From the NCBI GenBank assembly GCA_963555705.1, contig OY743169.1, positions 4,712,014 to 4,776,013 of the forward strand: DNA of 64,000 nt. The letters are read 5' to 3'. Source of the DNA: Ligustrum vulgare. Taxonomy: Eukaryota; Streptophyta; Magnoliopsida; Lamiales; Oleaceae. Position 1 is the first letter of the stretch, and each line of letters starts with the position of its first letter. A model generated the notes under the pieces. The model saw nothing but the letters and a program-made list of their open reading frames with translations, was not told the DNA's origin and did not search any database. Made by a program: the position numbers and the translations under genes. Shown in pieces: positions 43,478-54,702 of the stretch.

Positions 43478-46400
43478 ATGTATGTAGTCCATCGTGAAAT
43501 AGATTCCAATGGAGCAAACCGACCTGATGAAATCCGTACAATCATGAGTGGAAACCAAGTTCAGATTGGATCCAAAAGAAAGAGACGGGAGTATGCTAGG
43601 GAGGCGCGAAACAGTTATCAAATCTGCAGGCACGAAATAACTCCAAACGATTCGGAGTCGTTTAGTTTCTGTGAGGAAGATGCAAGAGGCGTACTCCAAC
43701 CGCATTCAGATGATCTGATGATCACAATGCCCGTTTGTGGGATAAAAATCCACAAAACCTTGGTGGATGATGGCAGCGCCGTAAATGTATTATATTGGAG
43801 GACATTTGAAAAAATGGGAATCGACCCACGCAATTTGCAGCCAAGAAGGACAAGGATTCAAGGCTTCATGGGTGACTACATCTGTCCTAGAGGTGAAATA
43901 TCCTTACTGGTGGAATTGGGGATAGGATCCTGTCAGAGGCGTGTCATTGCTGATTTTGTCGCGGTTGATGTCGAGACAAATTACAATGCTATTTTGGGGA
44001 GGCCAATCCTCCACGAGTTGAAAGCAGCAGCGTTTATTTACCATTATTGCTTGAAATTTCCCACACCGAATGGGGTTTCCACCATCAGGGGGAATCAAAG
44101 AACGGCCAGGGAGTGCAATTTGGGTTTTGCTTCCAACAACGTCCAAATAGAGAAAAGTGGAGAAACAATTGCTAGACCAAATGAAGAGGATGAGCCGATA
44201 ACGGAGCTACAAACTCTGGATCCAAGGGGAAATCTGAAGGGCAGTCAATCTGGCCATGTGGAAGAACTAGAGATTGTGAAGGTTGATGAGGAAAAGCCTG
44301 AAGTAGAGTTCAGAATAGGACGCAAACTGATCGAACCAATAAGGTTAAACCTTATTAGTTTTTTGAAAAATAACTCCGATGTATTCGCATGGACTCATTC
44401 TGATATAGAAGGAATCGATCCCAAACGTGCTTACCACCATCTACATGTAAGTCCTGATTTCAAATAGAAAATACAAAAAAGAAGATCTCTCAATCCTGAA
44501 CGATATGAAGCGTTGGGTCGAGAGGTAGTAAAATTGCTTAGTGATGGCTTCATCAGAGAATCATTTTGCAAATCCCGTGTTAGTAAAAAAAAGTAACGGG
44601 ACATGGAGACTATGTATAGACTTTTCAGATTTGAACAAAGCCTGCCCAAAGGATAGTTTCCCTCTCCCGAGAATAGATCAGATGGTGGATGCCACAGCAG
44701 GAAATCAGCTCCTCAGTTTCATGGATACTTATTCGGGATATAACCAAATCCCGATGAACGAAGCGGATGAAGAGCACACTTCGTTCATGACCGATAGAGG
44801 ACTTTATTGCTACAGAATGATGCCATTTGGTCTGAAGAACGCGGAGCGACTTATCAACGGTTGGTAAATGAGATGTTTAAGGATCAAATTGGGAAAACAA
44901 TGGAGGTCTATGTTGACGATATGCTGGTAAAGAGTGCTCTGGCTGAAGATCATATCCGGCATCTGGATGAGATGTTCCAAATATTGAGAGATTATCGAAT
45001 GAAGTTGAGCCCGAAGAAATGCTCCTTTGGAGTTGGATCAGGTAAATTCCTTGGTTCCCTAGTAAACCAAAGAGGGATTGAAGTCAACCCTGACAAAATA
45101 CAAGCACTAATGAAGATCAGAGAGCCGAGAAAGGTGAAGGAGGTCCCGAGTTTAACCGGGAGGATAGCAGCATTGAGTCGTTTTGTGTCACGGGAGACTG
45201 ATAAATGCCGACCTTTCTTTGATGTTATCCGGAAGAATAGAGAGTTCGAATGGACTAAAGAATGTCAGGTAGCCCTCGAAGAACTGAAGAGGCATTTGGC
45301 GTCACCCCCCCATTCTTTCAAAACCTTTGTCGGGAGAGGTGCTATCCTTATATTTAGCCATTTCAGAAATAGCAATGAGTGCAGTTCTTGTGAGAATCGA
45401 GCAGGGTGTGCAACATCCGGTCTACTATGTCAGTCAAGCCCTTCACGATGCTAAACTCAGATACTCTAAAATGGAGAAGTTGGCTTATGCTCTAATTATG
45501 TCAACCCGAAAGCTAAGACCCTACTTTTTGGAACATCGAGTGGAAGTATTGACCAACCATCCTTTGAGGCAAGTATTACAAAAGCCGAAAATGTCCGGAC
45601 GATTGTTGAAGTGGGTTGTGGAGTTGGGGTAGTTCGACCTAGTGTACAGGCCAAGAGTAGCTATTAAAGGGAAAGCTTTGGCCGATTTCATTGTAGAATT
45701 CACCCCCATTACACAGATCTGCTGTTCAGGTGCACGATCTACTTGGAGGTTATATGTCGATGGTTCATCAGCGGGACAAAAGGCAGGAGCTGGAGTTGTT
45801 CGAGTCAGCCTTGATAACAAGTTTTTCTGCAGCTCTTACCGTTTTGGTTTTGAAGCAACTAACAATGATGCAGAATATGAGGCCTTGATGTCATGGCCCA
45901 AGCGATGGGCATTAGTAGTGTGATCATACACACTGACTCTTAGTTGTTGGTGAATCAAATCCGGGGAACATATGGAGCAAAGGGGGAAAGGATGGCGGCC
46001 TATCGCGCGAGAATTTTGGAGGAGCTGAAGAAGTTTGAACATGCCGAGATTATTCAGATCCCCAGGTCAAAAAATAGTCAGGCTGATGCGCTGGCTCACT
46101 TAGCAATGAGTGAAGGAACATCTGAATTAAGGAGCATATCCATTGAAACAGTCTGACAATCAGCACTGCATTTACCAGTACCAGCAGTCTTGCATAATTC
46201 TTCAAAAAAGATGTGGAAAGACGAAATTATCCAATACTTACGTGAAGGGGTGGTTCTGTCGAATCAAGTGGAAGCAAGAAGTTTGATGATCAGGGTTGCA
46301 AGATATACTCTAATGGGGAATGATCTCTACAAGCGAGGATTCTCCTTACCTCTATTGAAATGTCTTTACCTCTATTGAAATGTCTGAATGATGAAGAGGC

Positions 46401-47452
46401 AGAATATGTGATAAGGGAAGTCCATGAAGGTATTTGTGGAAACCACACTGGGGGACATGCTTTGGCCTTTAAAATTATAAGGCAAGGATACTTTTGGCTC
46501 ACTCAAGAAGGATGCGATCAATTTTGTTAAGAGGTGTGATAAATGTCAAAGATTCGCTCCCATGATCAGGAATCCTCCTAAAGAATTAACAACCATCATG
46601 AGTCCGTGGCCATTCGAAAAATGGGGGATTGACTTGATTGGGCCATTGCCAATGGCGAAGGGAGGAAACATGTTTGCTATTGTGGCAGTGGATTACTTCA
46701 CGAAATGGGCTGAGCTAGAACCATTAGCTAAAATTACAAAACAAAGGACTACTGACTTCGTTTGGAAGTCAATCATATGTAGGTTTGGAATCCCACACTC
46801 GATTGTGGCGGACAACGGGAAGCTGTTCGAAAATGAGAGATTCCGATCTTTTTGCGAGGGATTAGGAATCAGAAAGCACTTCTCTACTCCGACCCATCCC
46901 CAGTCTAACGGACAGGTCAAGGTCGTGAACAAAATTATCGAACACAATCTGAAAACCAGTTTGGAGACTCTGAAAGGATCGTGGGAAAAAGAACTACCAG
47001 GAGTACTGTGGTCTTACCGGACAACTCATAGGACGGCCACAAACGAGACCCCGTTTACCTTGGATTTTGGAACAGAAGCTCTGATACCAATTGAGGTGGG
47101 ACTGCCATCATTTCGAGTTACTCATTTTAATGAACAGGGTAACCATGATGCACTCAACGTTGGATTAGATCTCGCAGAAGAGAAGCGACTGCAAGCACAA
47201 GTTAGGAATGCAGTGTACAAGCAAAGAAATGCGAGGTATTACAATTCAAAGGTGAGGACGAGAAAATTCCAAATGGGGGATTTAGTGTTGAGAAAGATGA
47301 TTACAGCACATGAGTCTTTGGGACCCAACTGGGGAGGTCCATATCGGGTCAAGAAGATCGTAAGCAATGGGTCATATGAACTATAATCACTTGATGGAGT
47401 TCAGCTTCAACATCCTTGGAATGCTAAACACTTGAAGAAATATTTCCAATAG
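43478..47452 (+). pseudogene. Tat-type pol: protease, RT, RNase H, integrase, frameshifted
   Basis: Protease has VDDGSAVNVLY (near 43764) and AILGRP. RT runs from about 44340 to 45270 with ANPVLVKKSNGTWR, DFSDLNKACPKDSFPLP, MPFGLKNA and the catalytic YVDD (about 44910). RNase H has YVDGSSAG and NDAEYEAL, but the third acidic block HTDS is followed by a stop in place of Gln (about 45942). Integrase has GIDLIGP and ADNG, but the catalytic Glu in the SNGQVEV motif is Lys (SNGQVKV, about 46918). The C-terminus WNAKHLKKYFQ ends at 47452. Frameshifts occur near 44570, 44840 and 45310, and stops near 44467, 45632 and 47385. Confidence 0.9.
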
Positions 47453-47559
47453 GATAAGATATGAAACTGAATGTAAATATTTTTTATGTCAAGTAAGAGA
47501 TGTAACTAGATGAATGAAAAGTTTAATATTTCAAAGTATGCGAATCGGAATGGATCTTT

Positions 47560-48190
47560 CAAAACAAAGACCTTAGTTAATGATCCATAAGTACCTATAA
47601 GGCAGGATATCATCAACATCACAAGGCAATTCGTCTCAAATGTGAGAAAGACCTCAGTGAGAGGCAAAACAAAGACCTTAGTTGATAATCCATACGTACC
47701 TATAAGGCAGGATATCATCAACATCACAAGGCAATTCGTCTCAAAGGCAAGAAAGACCTCCGTGAGAGGCAAAACAAAGACCTTAGTTGATGATCCATAA
47801 GTACCTATAAGGTAGGATATCATCAACATCACAAGACAATTCGTCTCAAAGGTGAGAAAGACCTCCGTGAGAGGCAAAACAAAGATCTTAGTTGATGATC
47901 CAAAAGTACCTATAAGGCAGGATATCATCAACATCATAAGGCAATTCGTCTCAAAGGCGAGAAAGCCCTCCGTGAGAGGCAAAAAAAAGACCTTAGTTGA
48001 TGATCCATAAGTACCTATAAGGCAGGATATCATCAACATCACAAGACAATTCGTCTCAAAGGCAGAAAGACCTCCATGAGAGGCAAAACAAAGGCCTTAG
48101 CTGATTATCCATAAGTACCTATAAGACAGGATATCGTCAACGTTACAAGGCAATTCGTCTCAAAGACGAAATAGCCCCCCCTTAAGAGGC
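47560..48190. repeat. 105-bp minisatellite after pol
   Basis: About six units beginning AAAACAAAGACCTTAGTTGATGATCC, each containing CCTATAAGGCAGGATATCATCAAC. The period is 105 bp. On the minus strand it is open through five units, giving a 35-residue repeat (MLMISCLIGTYGSS...). Confidence 0.9.
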
Positions 48191-48216
48191 AAAAAGTTGA
48201 CGATCCGTAATTTCCT

Positions 48217-48470
48217 GTGGGAAGAACCGAGGTAAAAATTTACCAACCTCCACTTTACAAACGAGGTGGTTTGGCAAGGAAAATCGAGGTGAAATGTTAC
48301 CGATCTCCACTTTACAAACGAGGTGGTTTGGGAAGGAAAACTGAGGTGAAATGTTACGGACCTCCACTTTACAAACGAGGTGGTTTGGCAAGGAAAATCG
48401 AGGTGAAATGTTACCGACCTCTACTTTACAAATGATGTGGTTTGGCAAGGAAAACCGAGGTGAAATGTTG
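48217..48470. repeat. 57-bp minisatellite
   Basis: About 4.4 units of GAGGTGGTTTGGCAAGGAAA followed by ATCGAGGTGAAATGTTACCG and CCTCCACTTTACAAAC. Its vocabulary (CGAGGTGA, GACCTC) is shared with the 74-bp repeat in the 3' LTR (51925-52100), which suggests a common origin. Confidence 0.88.
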
Positions 48471-48489
48471 AAATGACATTAGACCTCAT

Positions 48490-48880
48490 CCGCAATCAAG
48501 TATTTATTTCATTTAAGTGTTCACTTCGTTTTTAATTCACATTTGTTTGCTATTTGGAGTGAATTAAAGTTTGAAAATCATTTTAAGTGTTCGCTTCATT
48601 TTTAATTCACTTATGTTTGCTATTCGGAGTGAATTAAAGTTTGAAAATCATTTAAGTGTTCACTTCATTTTTACTTCACCTCTTTTTGCTATTCGGAGTG
48701 AATTGAAGTTTGAAAATCATTTTAGTGTTCACTTCGTTTCTAATTCACCTCTGTTTGCTATTCGGAGTGAATTAAAGTTTGAAAATCATTTAAGTGTTCA
48801 CTTCATTTTTAATTCACATTTGTTTGCTATTCGGAGTGAATTGAAGTTTGAAAATTATCTAAGTGTTCATCTCGTTAGTA
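48490..48880. repeat. 69-bp minisatellite
   Basis: About 5.5 units of AAGTGTTCACTTCATTTTTA, then ATTCAC, TTTGCTATTCGGAGTGAATT and AAAGTTTGAAAATCATTT. The plus strand is open through it with a 23-residue repeat. Confidence 0.88.
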
Positions 48881-49045
48881 TATTCACTTTGCTATTATAT
48901 ACACCTCTGTTGGGTTGTTTGAAATAGATTGACGATAGCAACTTTCATCCCCACTTATTTCAGCTCGTTTGAATTTCGAATAAAATTTTTCATTTCAAAA
49001 ACAAATATGAAAATTACATGACAACATCAATCCAAAAATGTATGA

Positions 49046-51310
49046 CTATTCATCAATGTTGATTGCATTGTCTGGCAGGTTGATTTGGGACTCAGTGAGT
49101 GGTGATAGAAGGGATTCTTCTTCAACCTCTTCAGGCATCAGCTCCAAATGTTTCTTATAGACTTGGTCAAGCTTCTCCTTCAAGAAGTTTATGTCCACCT
49201 TGGGTCGTTTAGTTTCCAGCTCTTCCACTATCTCTTTGAATGTGAGATAGTAAGTCTCGTCCACGTCATGTTCATACTCCACTGAGTCCTTGAATTTTTT
49301 GATAGGTTCTTTGTAGGAGCCTTGAACAACGACCTCCACTTTTTCCCTTTTTAGACTAGCCTCTATGTGATTGGCCTTGTCCAATTCCTTTAAGAGTCTC
49401 TCTTTTCCCCCCTAAAGTTGGACCACTTAGTTCTTTAGGGAGGCCACCTCCTCTCTTAAGGGGACCACTTCATCCTTGAACTTGGATAGTTCAAGGTTGG
49501 CCTCCTTTAGCTTGGCCATCTCATCCAGGGCCTCTTTCAGTTTGGCCTCCGCCTCATGTTTGGCTTTCACTTCCATCTCAAACATTTTCTTGGCATCCTC
49601 GGCCAACTTCCTGAACTTTATAGTGTCGGAGATCGCTTTGCTCAATCTGGATTGAGCTCGACAAAGATAATTCAAAGCTTAGCTGACGTGGGCAGTGCTA
49701 GTTGCCAACAGGTCGTCTAATGGCATATCTTCACAATTTTTTTCTTGGCGAGGTGTCCAGGTCTAGGCCGGAACATCCATGGCCATCTTAGTCTGCAAGG
49801 GGACTCGCATTAAGCCCGCAGGAGTCAGATTGGTCGAAGCCACAAATTCCCTATAAATTTTGGGGCGGGATCCCTTTAGAGAGCTCGCCAGTTCAGCTCC
49901 GACGGGGTTCACTCCTAGATATGAACCCTCCGCCTGCAGGGCTGATTGGGAAGATCCTGCTTTGTCCCCAGAACTTTGTGGAGGCGAAATTGGAATTTCT
50001 GGCCTCTCTTTGAAAATCTCGACTCATTTTGATCTTTTTTGAAGAGGCGGTTCAATTTGGTCCTCTTTGGGAGGATATGAGGTTCTAGCTGTTTGTTTTT
50101 GGGCTGCTCTCTTGATAGCCTCTGCTTTGGCATTTGCAAGTTTTTTGGCTTTCATGAACTCCATTTTTCTCTTGCCTTTACGAGTTGATATGGAATAAAA
50201 TGTAGAAATAAATTTTATAAGTATACCCCCTCGGAAGTATAGGGCATTGAATTTGAATTGTGGTGATCGAGCACTTACACTTTGGAGGTGGTGGGTAGTA
50301 ATCGGATGGATCGATGAAAATGAGGGTTGATTCGAACAGGCGTTCCTCGGTTAACAACTCCTTAACCGATCTGTAATGGTTCGGTTGGTCCTTCAAATTA
50401 AGGATTTTTTCTATGACTTTCGAGTCCAACTCTGCCTCTTTCACCTCTGCAAAAAATGAGATGATTAATATTAGAACAATTTAGCTCAAAAATTTCACAA
50501 ATATAAAAACTTACTGAATTTATCCCTATAGTGAACAGGAATAGTAGAGCTGATTCCGTCACTTCGATAGGGGCTCATCCAATTCCCCCCTACGAAGAAC
50601 CACTTTTCTTTCCACCAACAAATCGATTCTGGCAGATCAATCAATAACCTTTTACCCCTAAAGACCGACCTTTGCATGGCATAAAACCACCCTGTTTTCT
50701 TGCATCAGCTCGAAACTGATAAGCAAAGTTGAATTCGTCTACAGTGGGTCAGTGTATCCCATATGATTGTAAAGGGAAATGAACCCAAGGATGTACCTCC
50801 AACCATTGGGATGAATTTGGGATAGGGCAACACCCCAGGAACGGAGGAAGTCAGTTATTATAAATGGAAGGGAAATCTCAGGCCTGCCTCAAGAATTTGA
50901 TAGTAGACTGCAACACAGCCTTTAGGCGGCTGGTCAGCTCGTTCGTAGTTTTCGGGAAGAAAGAAGTGGACATATTCAGGAATTCTGTATTTATTTTTCC
51001 AAGTGTCCAGTTCGTCCTCAGTGGCTTCAGAACGAAAATGTTTGCAGGCAAAATCAGAACTGTAACTAGAACAGGGATCAGGTTGTTGAAAAGTGGCTGT
51101 AGAAGGGTATCGAAAAAAACTTGCCAAAATTGTACGAGAAGGTGGTATTATAGCTAGAGGTTGGGTTTGTGGGATTTCATCATCATCCCCTTCATTTTGG
51201 AAGAGGCACTGAGTTTCCCTACTTTCCTCCCACGATACAGATGGTTCAGCCTCTTTACCTCTATTATCCAACCTCACTCCACTTTCCTCAAAACTGACAC
51301 TATCACTCAT
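49046..51310 (-). pseudogene. Antisense additional ORF, Transposase_28 / putative gypsy-type family
   Basis: ATG at 51310 (MSDSVSFEESG). The first 150 residues include ELDTWKNKYRIPEYVHFFLP and a GCVAVYYQILEAGLRFPFH segment, the signature of the plant 'putative gypsy type transposon' domain found antisense in Tat elements. The frame then shifts and continues as FITDFLRSWGV, HPNGWRYILGFISLYN. After likely introns or frameshifts comes a basic linker (49700-50170) and a long heptad-rich coiled coil (AEAKLKEALDEMAKLKEANLEL, 49675-49427), ending with an acidic C-terminus at 49046. Stops near 50858, 50010, 49770 and 49425 break it. Its role is not known; the coiled coil suggests self-association. 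Confidence 0.75.
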
Positions 51311-51520
51311 CCTTAAACGTGATGGTAACAGGCTGGGTACTTAGAAAAATAAAGTTAATATCAAGAGAAATAGAGCAGAGATGTCAAAATGCCCTTACCT
51401 GATGTAAGTATTAACCTGGTTTGATCCTTTAACGAAGCGAAATACGGGTGATGTAAAGAAGCGATCTGGTCTTTGTAGAGAGAATTTTAAAGATTCAATA
51501 GGTTTCTTATGAGGAGGATA

Positions 51521-51533
51521 CTCCTATTTATAA
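51521..51533 (-). promoter_or_regulatory. TATA box for the antisense ORF
   Basis: TTATAAATAGGAG on the minus strand, about 210 bp upstream of the antisense ATG. The (GA)n tract lies just upstream of it. This supports an independent antisense promoter inside the retroelement. Confidence 0.6.
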
Positions 51534-51534
51534 G

Positions 51535-51537
<3 letters not shown>

Positions 51538-51591
<54 letters not shown>
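51538..51591. repeat. (GA)n microsatellite
   Basis: About 26 uninterrupted GA units. On the plus strand it sits where a polypurine tract is expected, directly before TGTCAC (51592); on the minus strand it is a CT tract upstream of the TATA box. Confidence 0.95.
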
Positions 51592-51593
<2 letters not shown>

Positions 51594-52454
51594 TCACTAA
51601 TTAGTCATAATGACAAGACGCGTTGTCATTAAAGAGGCGGCGACACTTGATCCAAGAACTGACACACCATCCATGTGGAGATACCTGGCAATTGGAAGGG
51701 TGAATTATTAAAAGCAGATGTCAATAGGTAGCCAGCGATATAGAGAGGATTTTGAGATCCGTCCTTAAATCTTTTTTGAACCAATCTTGAGAGGACATTT
51801 GTTGCACATCGAGCTGAGGTGGATAACATGTCCAACATTGAAAGACGTCAACGCAGTCAACTCTTAATTTCCAATTGCATGATCAAAAATTGTATCTGAC
51901 CTGCATGAACGATCGTCTAATAAACCGAGTTGATTTTGTGCCGTGGTGATTTAAGTTACCGACCTCAACTTAAAGAGAGAGGTGATTTGGTAAAACTGAG
52001 GTGATTTTGTGCCAAGGTGATTTAAGTGATCGACCTCAACTTAAAGAGAGAGGTGATTCCTTAAAATCGAGGTGATTTTGTGCCGAGGTGATATTGACCG
52101 AGGTGACTATCGACCGAGGTGAGAATGGCGGCACTGCAGATGTGTCAAATTAGCCGCATTATGTGTCAGTAATCGTGATTATCTGTAATGTGTCAGTGTA
52201 ATCATTTGATTTTGTTGATTCGAACTGGCTGTCAAATCAGCATCAAACTGGACGTGAATTTATGCTATTATGACTTCAATTCGCATTTGATCTGTTACCC
52301 TTTTTATTTCATTTGTTAACCATAGTTTGTCTCAATATTGGTCAGGAAAGATAGGAGCTGTATACTTAGCCAAAATTTTCAATAAATATATTATTCACTT
52401 ATAAACTTTTAAAATCCCACTATCGTTATTTGTTGACAAAAAGAGATGTCAACA
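51592..52454 (+). repeat. 3' LTR of Tat-like element
   Basis: The right end is certain: homology with the 5' LTR runs from 52068 to GTCAACA at 52454. The left end is inferred at TG 51592 after the GA tract. At 51925-52100 it has a 74-bp repeat (GAGGTGATTTTGTGCC...GACCTCAACTTAAAGAGAGAGG). Compared with the 5' LTR it lacks 167 bp between two TCATTTG strings, including the TATA box. Confidence 0.65.
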
Positions 52455-53053
52455 TCACACAAACTACTATTACAAGGAAATGGAGAATGACTTGAAATAT
52501 TTTTTGTTTGTATTTATAAAAAAAAGGAGAAAATAAGGGTTAAATATGCAAGTGGCCACCCAACTTCATTAGTAATGTCATTTTGGTCATCCAGTTCCAT
52601 TTTGTTTCATCTTGGACACCCTATTTGACATAAATTACACAAAAGTGTGGCCATTGGTATAATTAAATATAAAATTGGGTGGCCAAGGTGAAACAAAATG
52701 AAATTGGGTGTCCAAAGTGACAATACTAATGAGTTGGGCGGTCACTTGAGTATTTAACCCGAGAAAATAAATTTAAAAATATACATTTAGAAAATATTGC
52801 AACAAAAATTACATTAACTATTTAATTTAAAAAATAAATAATAAAAAATTAATAAACTAAAAGATTTAATAAGTCTAGGCAAATATAGTGAGGGATCGAT
52901 TGTACATTATAAACGTATAATATGATCGAAATGCAAGTCGTACATAAATTCGTAATTCGTTCAAAATTAAAATGTATAGGTAAAAATGATACAAAGTACA
53001 AACAATTGTCAAATATAATATAAAAAGATCAAATAGAATTATTTAAGTGAAAA
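52455..53053. other. Flank of the Tat-like element containing a MITE
   Basis: No gene. AT-rich sequence at 52490-52530 and 52770-52900 is homologous to 54040-54190, so the Cassandra element and MITE sit inside or beside a duplicated stretch. Confidence 0.5.
52537..52760. mobile_element. MULE-like MITE with approximately 73-bp inverted repeats
   Basis: 224 bp. Left GGGTTAAATATGCAAGTGGC and right (inverted) GGGTTAAATACTCAAGTGAC continue matching for about 73 bp to CATTTTGTTTCA, leaving a short loop. Flanked by the 10-bp duplication GAGAAAATAA. Long inverted repeats with a 9-10 bp duplication fit Mutator-like elements. Confidence 0.88.
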
Positions 53054-53988
53054 TGTAACGACCCGGGTCCCACTTAACGGGCTGTCCCGGTCGTTAGATG
53101 ACGGCGTACTGTCCCCATAGTACCAATACGAGTCTTTTCAGCATGTTTTGTCCTCACTCGCACGCTCCCCGAGAAAACTTCTCAGGAGGTCACCCATTCC
53201 AGAATTTCTCCAAGCGAAGCACGCTTAACTGTGGAGTTTCTAATGATTAACTTCCGAAAAAGAAAGTGCACCTTGTTGGTATGAGTAGTACATATCAATT
53301 CTCTTAAGCTTTCTTAGTTGGGATATTACAATTTTTAACGATCGGGGTCTCACTTAACGGGCTGTCCCGGCCGTTAGATGACGACGTACTATCCCTACTG
53401 TACCAACACGAGTTTTTTCAGCATACTTTGTCCTCACTCGTACGCTTCTCGAGAAAACTTCGTAGGAGGTCACTCATCCCAGAATTGCTCTAAGTCAAGC
53501 ACGCTTGTTGGTATGAGTAGTATCTATCAAATCTCTTAAGTTTTCCTGACCTGGGTGTTACAATCACCCCCCGTTAAACTCGCGACGTCCTCGTCGCTCA
53601 TAAATCATTTGAGGATCTATTGTCAGGCGTTGGGATTCTAGAGGTGGGTCCCGCCCTATGACGTGGCACTTAGTTCCCGATTTCCGGCCGGCGGCTGGCT
53701 CTGATACCATTTGTAACGACCCGGGTCCCACTTAACGGGCTGTCCCGGTCGTTAGATGACGGCGTACTGTCCCCACTGTACCAACATGAGTCTTGTCAGC
53801 ATGCTTTGTCCTCACTCGCACGCTCCCCGAGAAAACTTCCCAAGAAGTCACCCATCCCAGAATTTCTCCAAGTTAAGCACGCTTAACTGTGGAGTTTCTA
53901 ACGATGGACTTCCAGAAAAGAAGGTGCACCTTATTGGTATGAGTAGTACCTATCAAATCTCTTAAGCTTTCCTGGTATGGGTGTTACA
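53054..53988 (-). mobile_element. Cassandra TRIM with three LTRs and 5S-rRNA-like sequence
   Basis: Three LTR copies: A 53054-53330 (277 bp), B 53334-53562 (229 bp), C 53712-53988 (277 bp); short interior 53563-53711. LTRs A and C begin TGTAACGACCCGGGTCCCAC and all end TTACA. Their middle (GGAGGTCACCCATCCCAGAA...AAGCACGCTTAACT) is the reverse complement of the conserved 5S rRNA core with its pol III internal promoter, the hallmark of Cassandra. The interior has a tRNA-iMet primer-binding site (53699-53710, minus) and polypurine tract. The whole A-B-interior-C block is bounded by GAAAA on both sides. B lacks about 48 bp in the 5S-like part. No coding capacity; helper enzymes needed. Confidence 0.9.
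53699..53710 (-). other. Cassandra primer-binding site
   Basis: Minus-strand TGGTATCAGAGC, one base before LTR C (TG at 53712). Confidence 0.85.
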
Positions 53989-54245
53989 GAAAATGTTGTT
54001 AGTTAAAATAAGATAAAGTTTTAACCAATTACATAATAAGTTTGAAAATAATTTTTGTTTGTATTTAAAAAAAAGAATAAATTTAAAAATATAAATCAAG
54101 AAAACTGTTTTAATAAAAATTACATTAACTATTTAATTAAAAAATAAAAAAAATTAATAAACCTAGGTAAATATAATAGTGATTGGAATATAATCTAAAT
54201 GCAAACTTAAATAGTCTAACTTGCATTAATTAACCAAATAGTTAA

Positions 54246-54693
54246 GAGAAATTATATTCACACCACAGTTATTGTTAATGAAACTACATTTTAATTGCAA
54301 TAAATGTCCATATTGTTTTGCTTATTTTGACAATTATTCTCTTATTATTCTTTTATCGTATTCATATATTTAATCATTAATTAATATATCTTATTTATTG
54401 ACAATTTTATTTCAAATATTCTATTACATTGGAAAAAAAATATTTTTTGAACTCTTGCAATTTTTATTTATCTTGCTTATTTAAATAGGTGGATAAAAAA
54501 TTTTCTTCACTCCTAAAAAAATTCTTTAGTCATCATGAGAGCGATAAAATGTGCTAATTATTAGAAGTTGAGGATAAAAATAAAAAAAAAAAGTTAAGAA
54601 GTATAAGTGCAAAAATTAATAAAAATTAGGGATTATTATTGCAATTAAGTTGTGGTGCACTTAACGAAAAATGTGGTGTTAATATAATTACCC
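54246..54693. mobile_element. MULE-like MITE with approximately 60-bp inverted repeats
   Basis: 448 bp; left AAATTATATTCACACCACA...TTTTAATTGCAATAA pairs with inverted right TAATTATATTAACACCACA...CTTAATTGCAATAA over about 60 bp. Perfect 9-bp target duplication AATAGTTAA (54237-54245, 54694-54702). No open frame of note. Confidence 0.85.
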
Positions 54694-54702
54694 AATAGTT
54701 AA

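Larger units (their letters stand above)
39378..52454 (+). mobile_element. Tat-like Ty3/gypsy element with antisense additional ORF
   Basis: Layout left to right: truncated 5' LTR (39378-39929), primer-binding site, decayed gag split by another element (40746-42674), protease-RT-RNaseH-integrase (43478-47452), three minisatellites (47560-48880), antisense ORF of the Transposase_28 'putative gypsy type' family (51310-49046), 3' LTR ending at 52454. An antisense additional ORF between integrase and 3' LTR is a known trait of the Tat branch. All proteins are broken. Both LTRs end in GTCAACA and share sequence, with a 167-bp deletion in the 3' copy. Confidence 0.85.

Noticed and set aside
53100..53260. 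Functional 5S rRNA gene
   Set aside because: The 5S-like segment is partial, lies inside Cassandra LTRs, and is diverged in the gene body; it is the known Cassandra feature, not a 5S locus.
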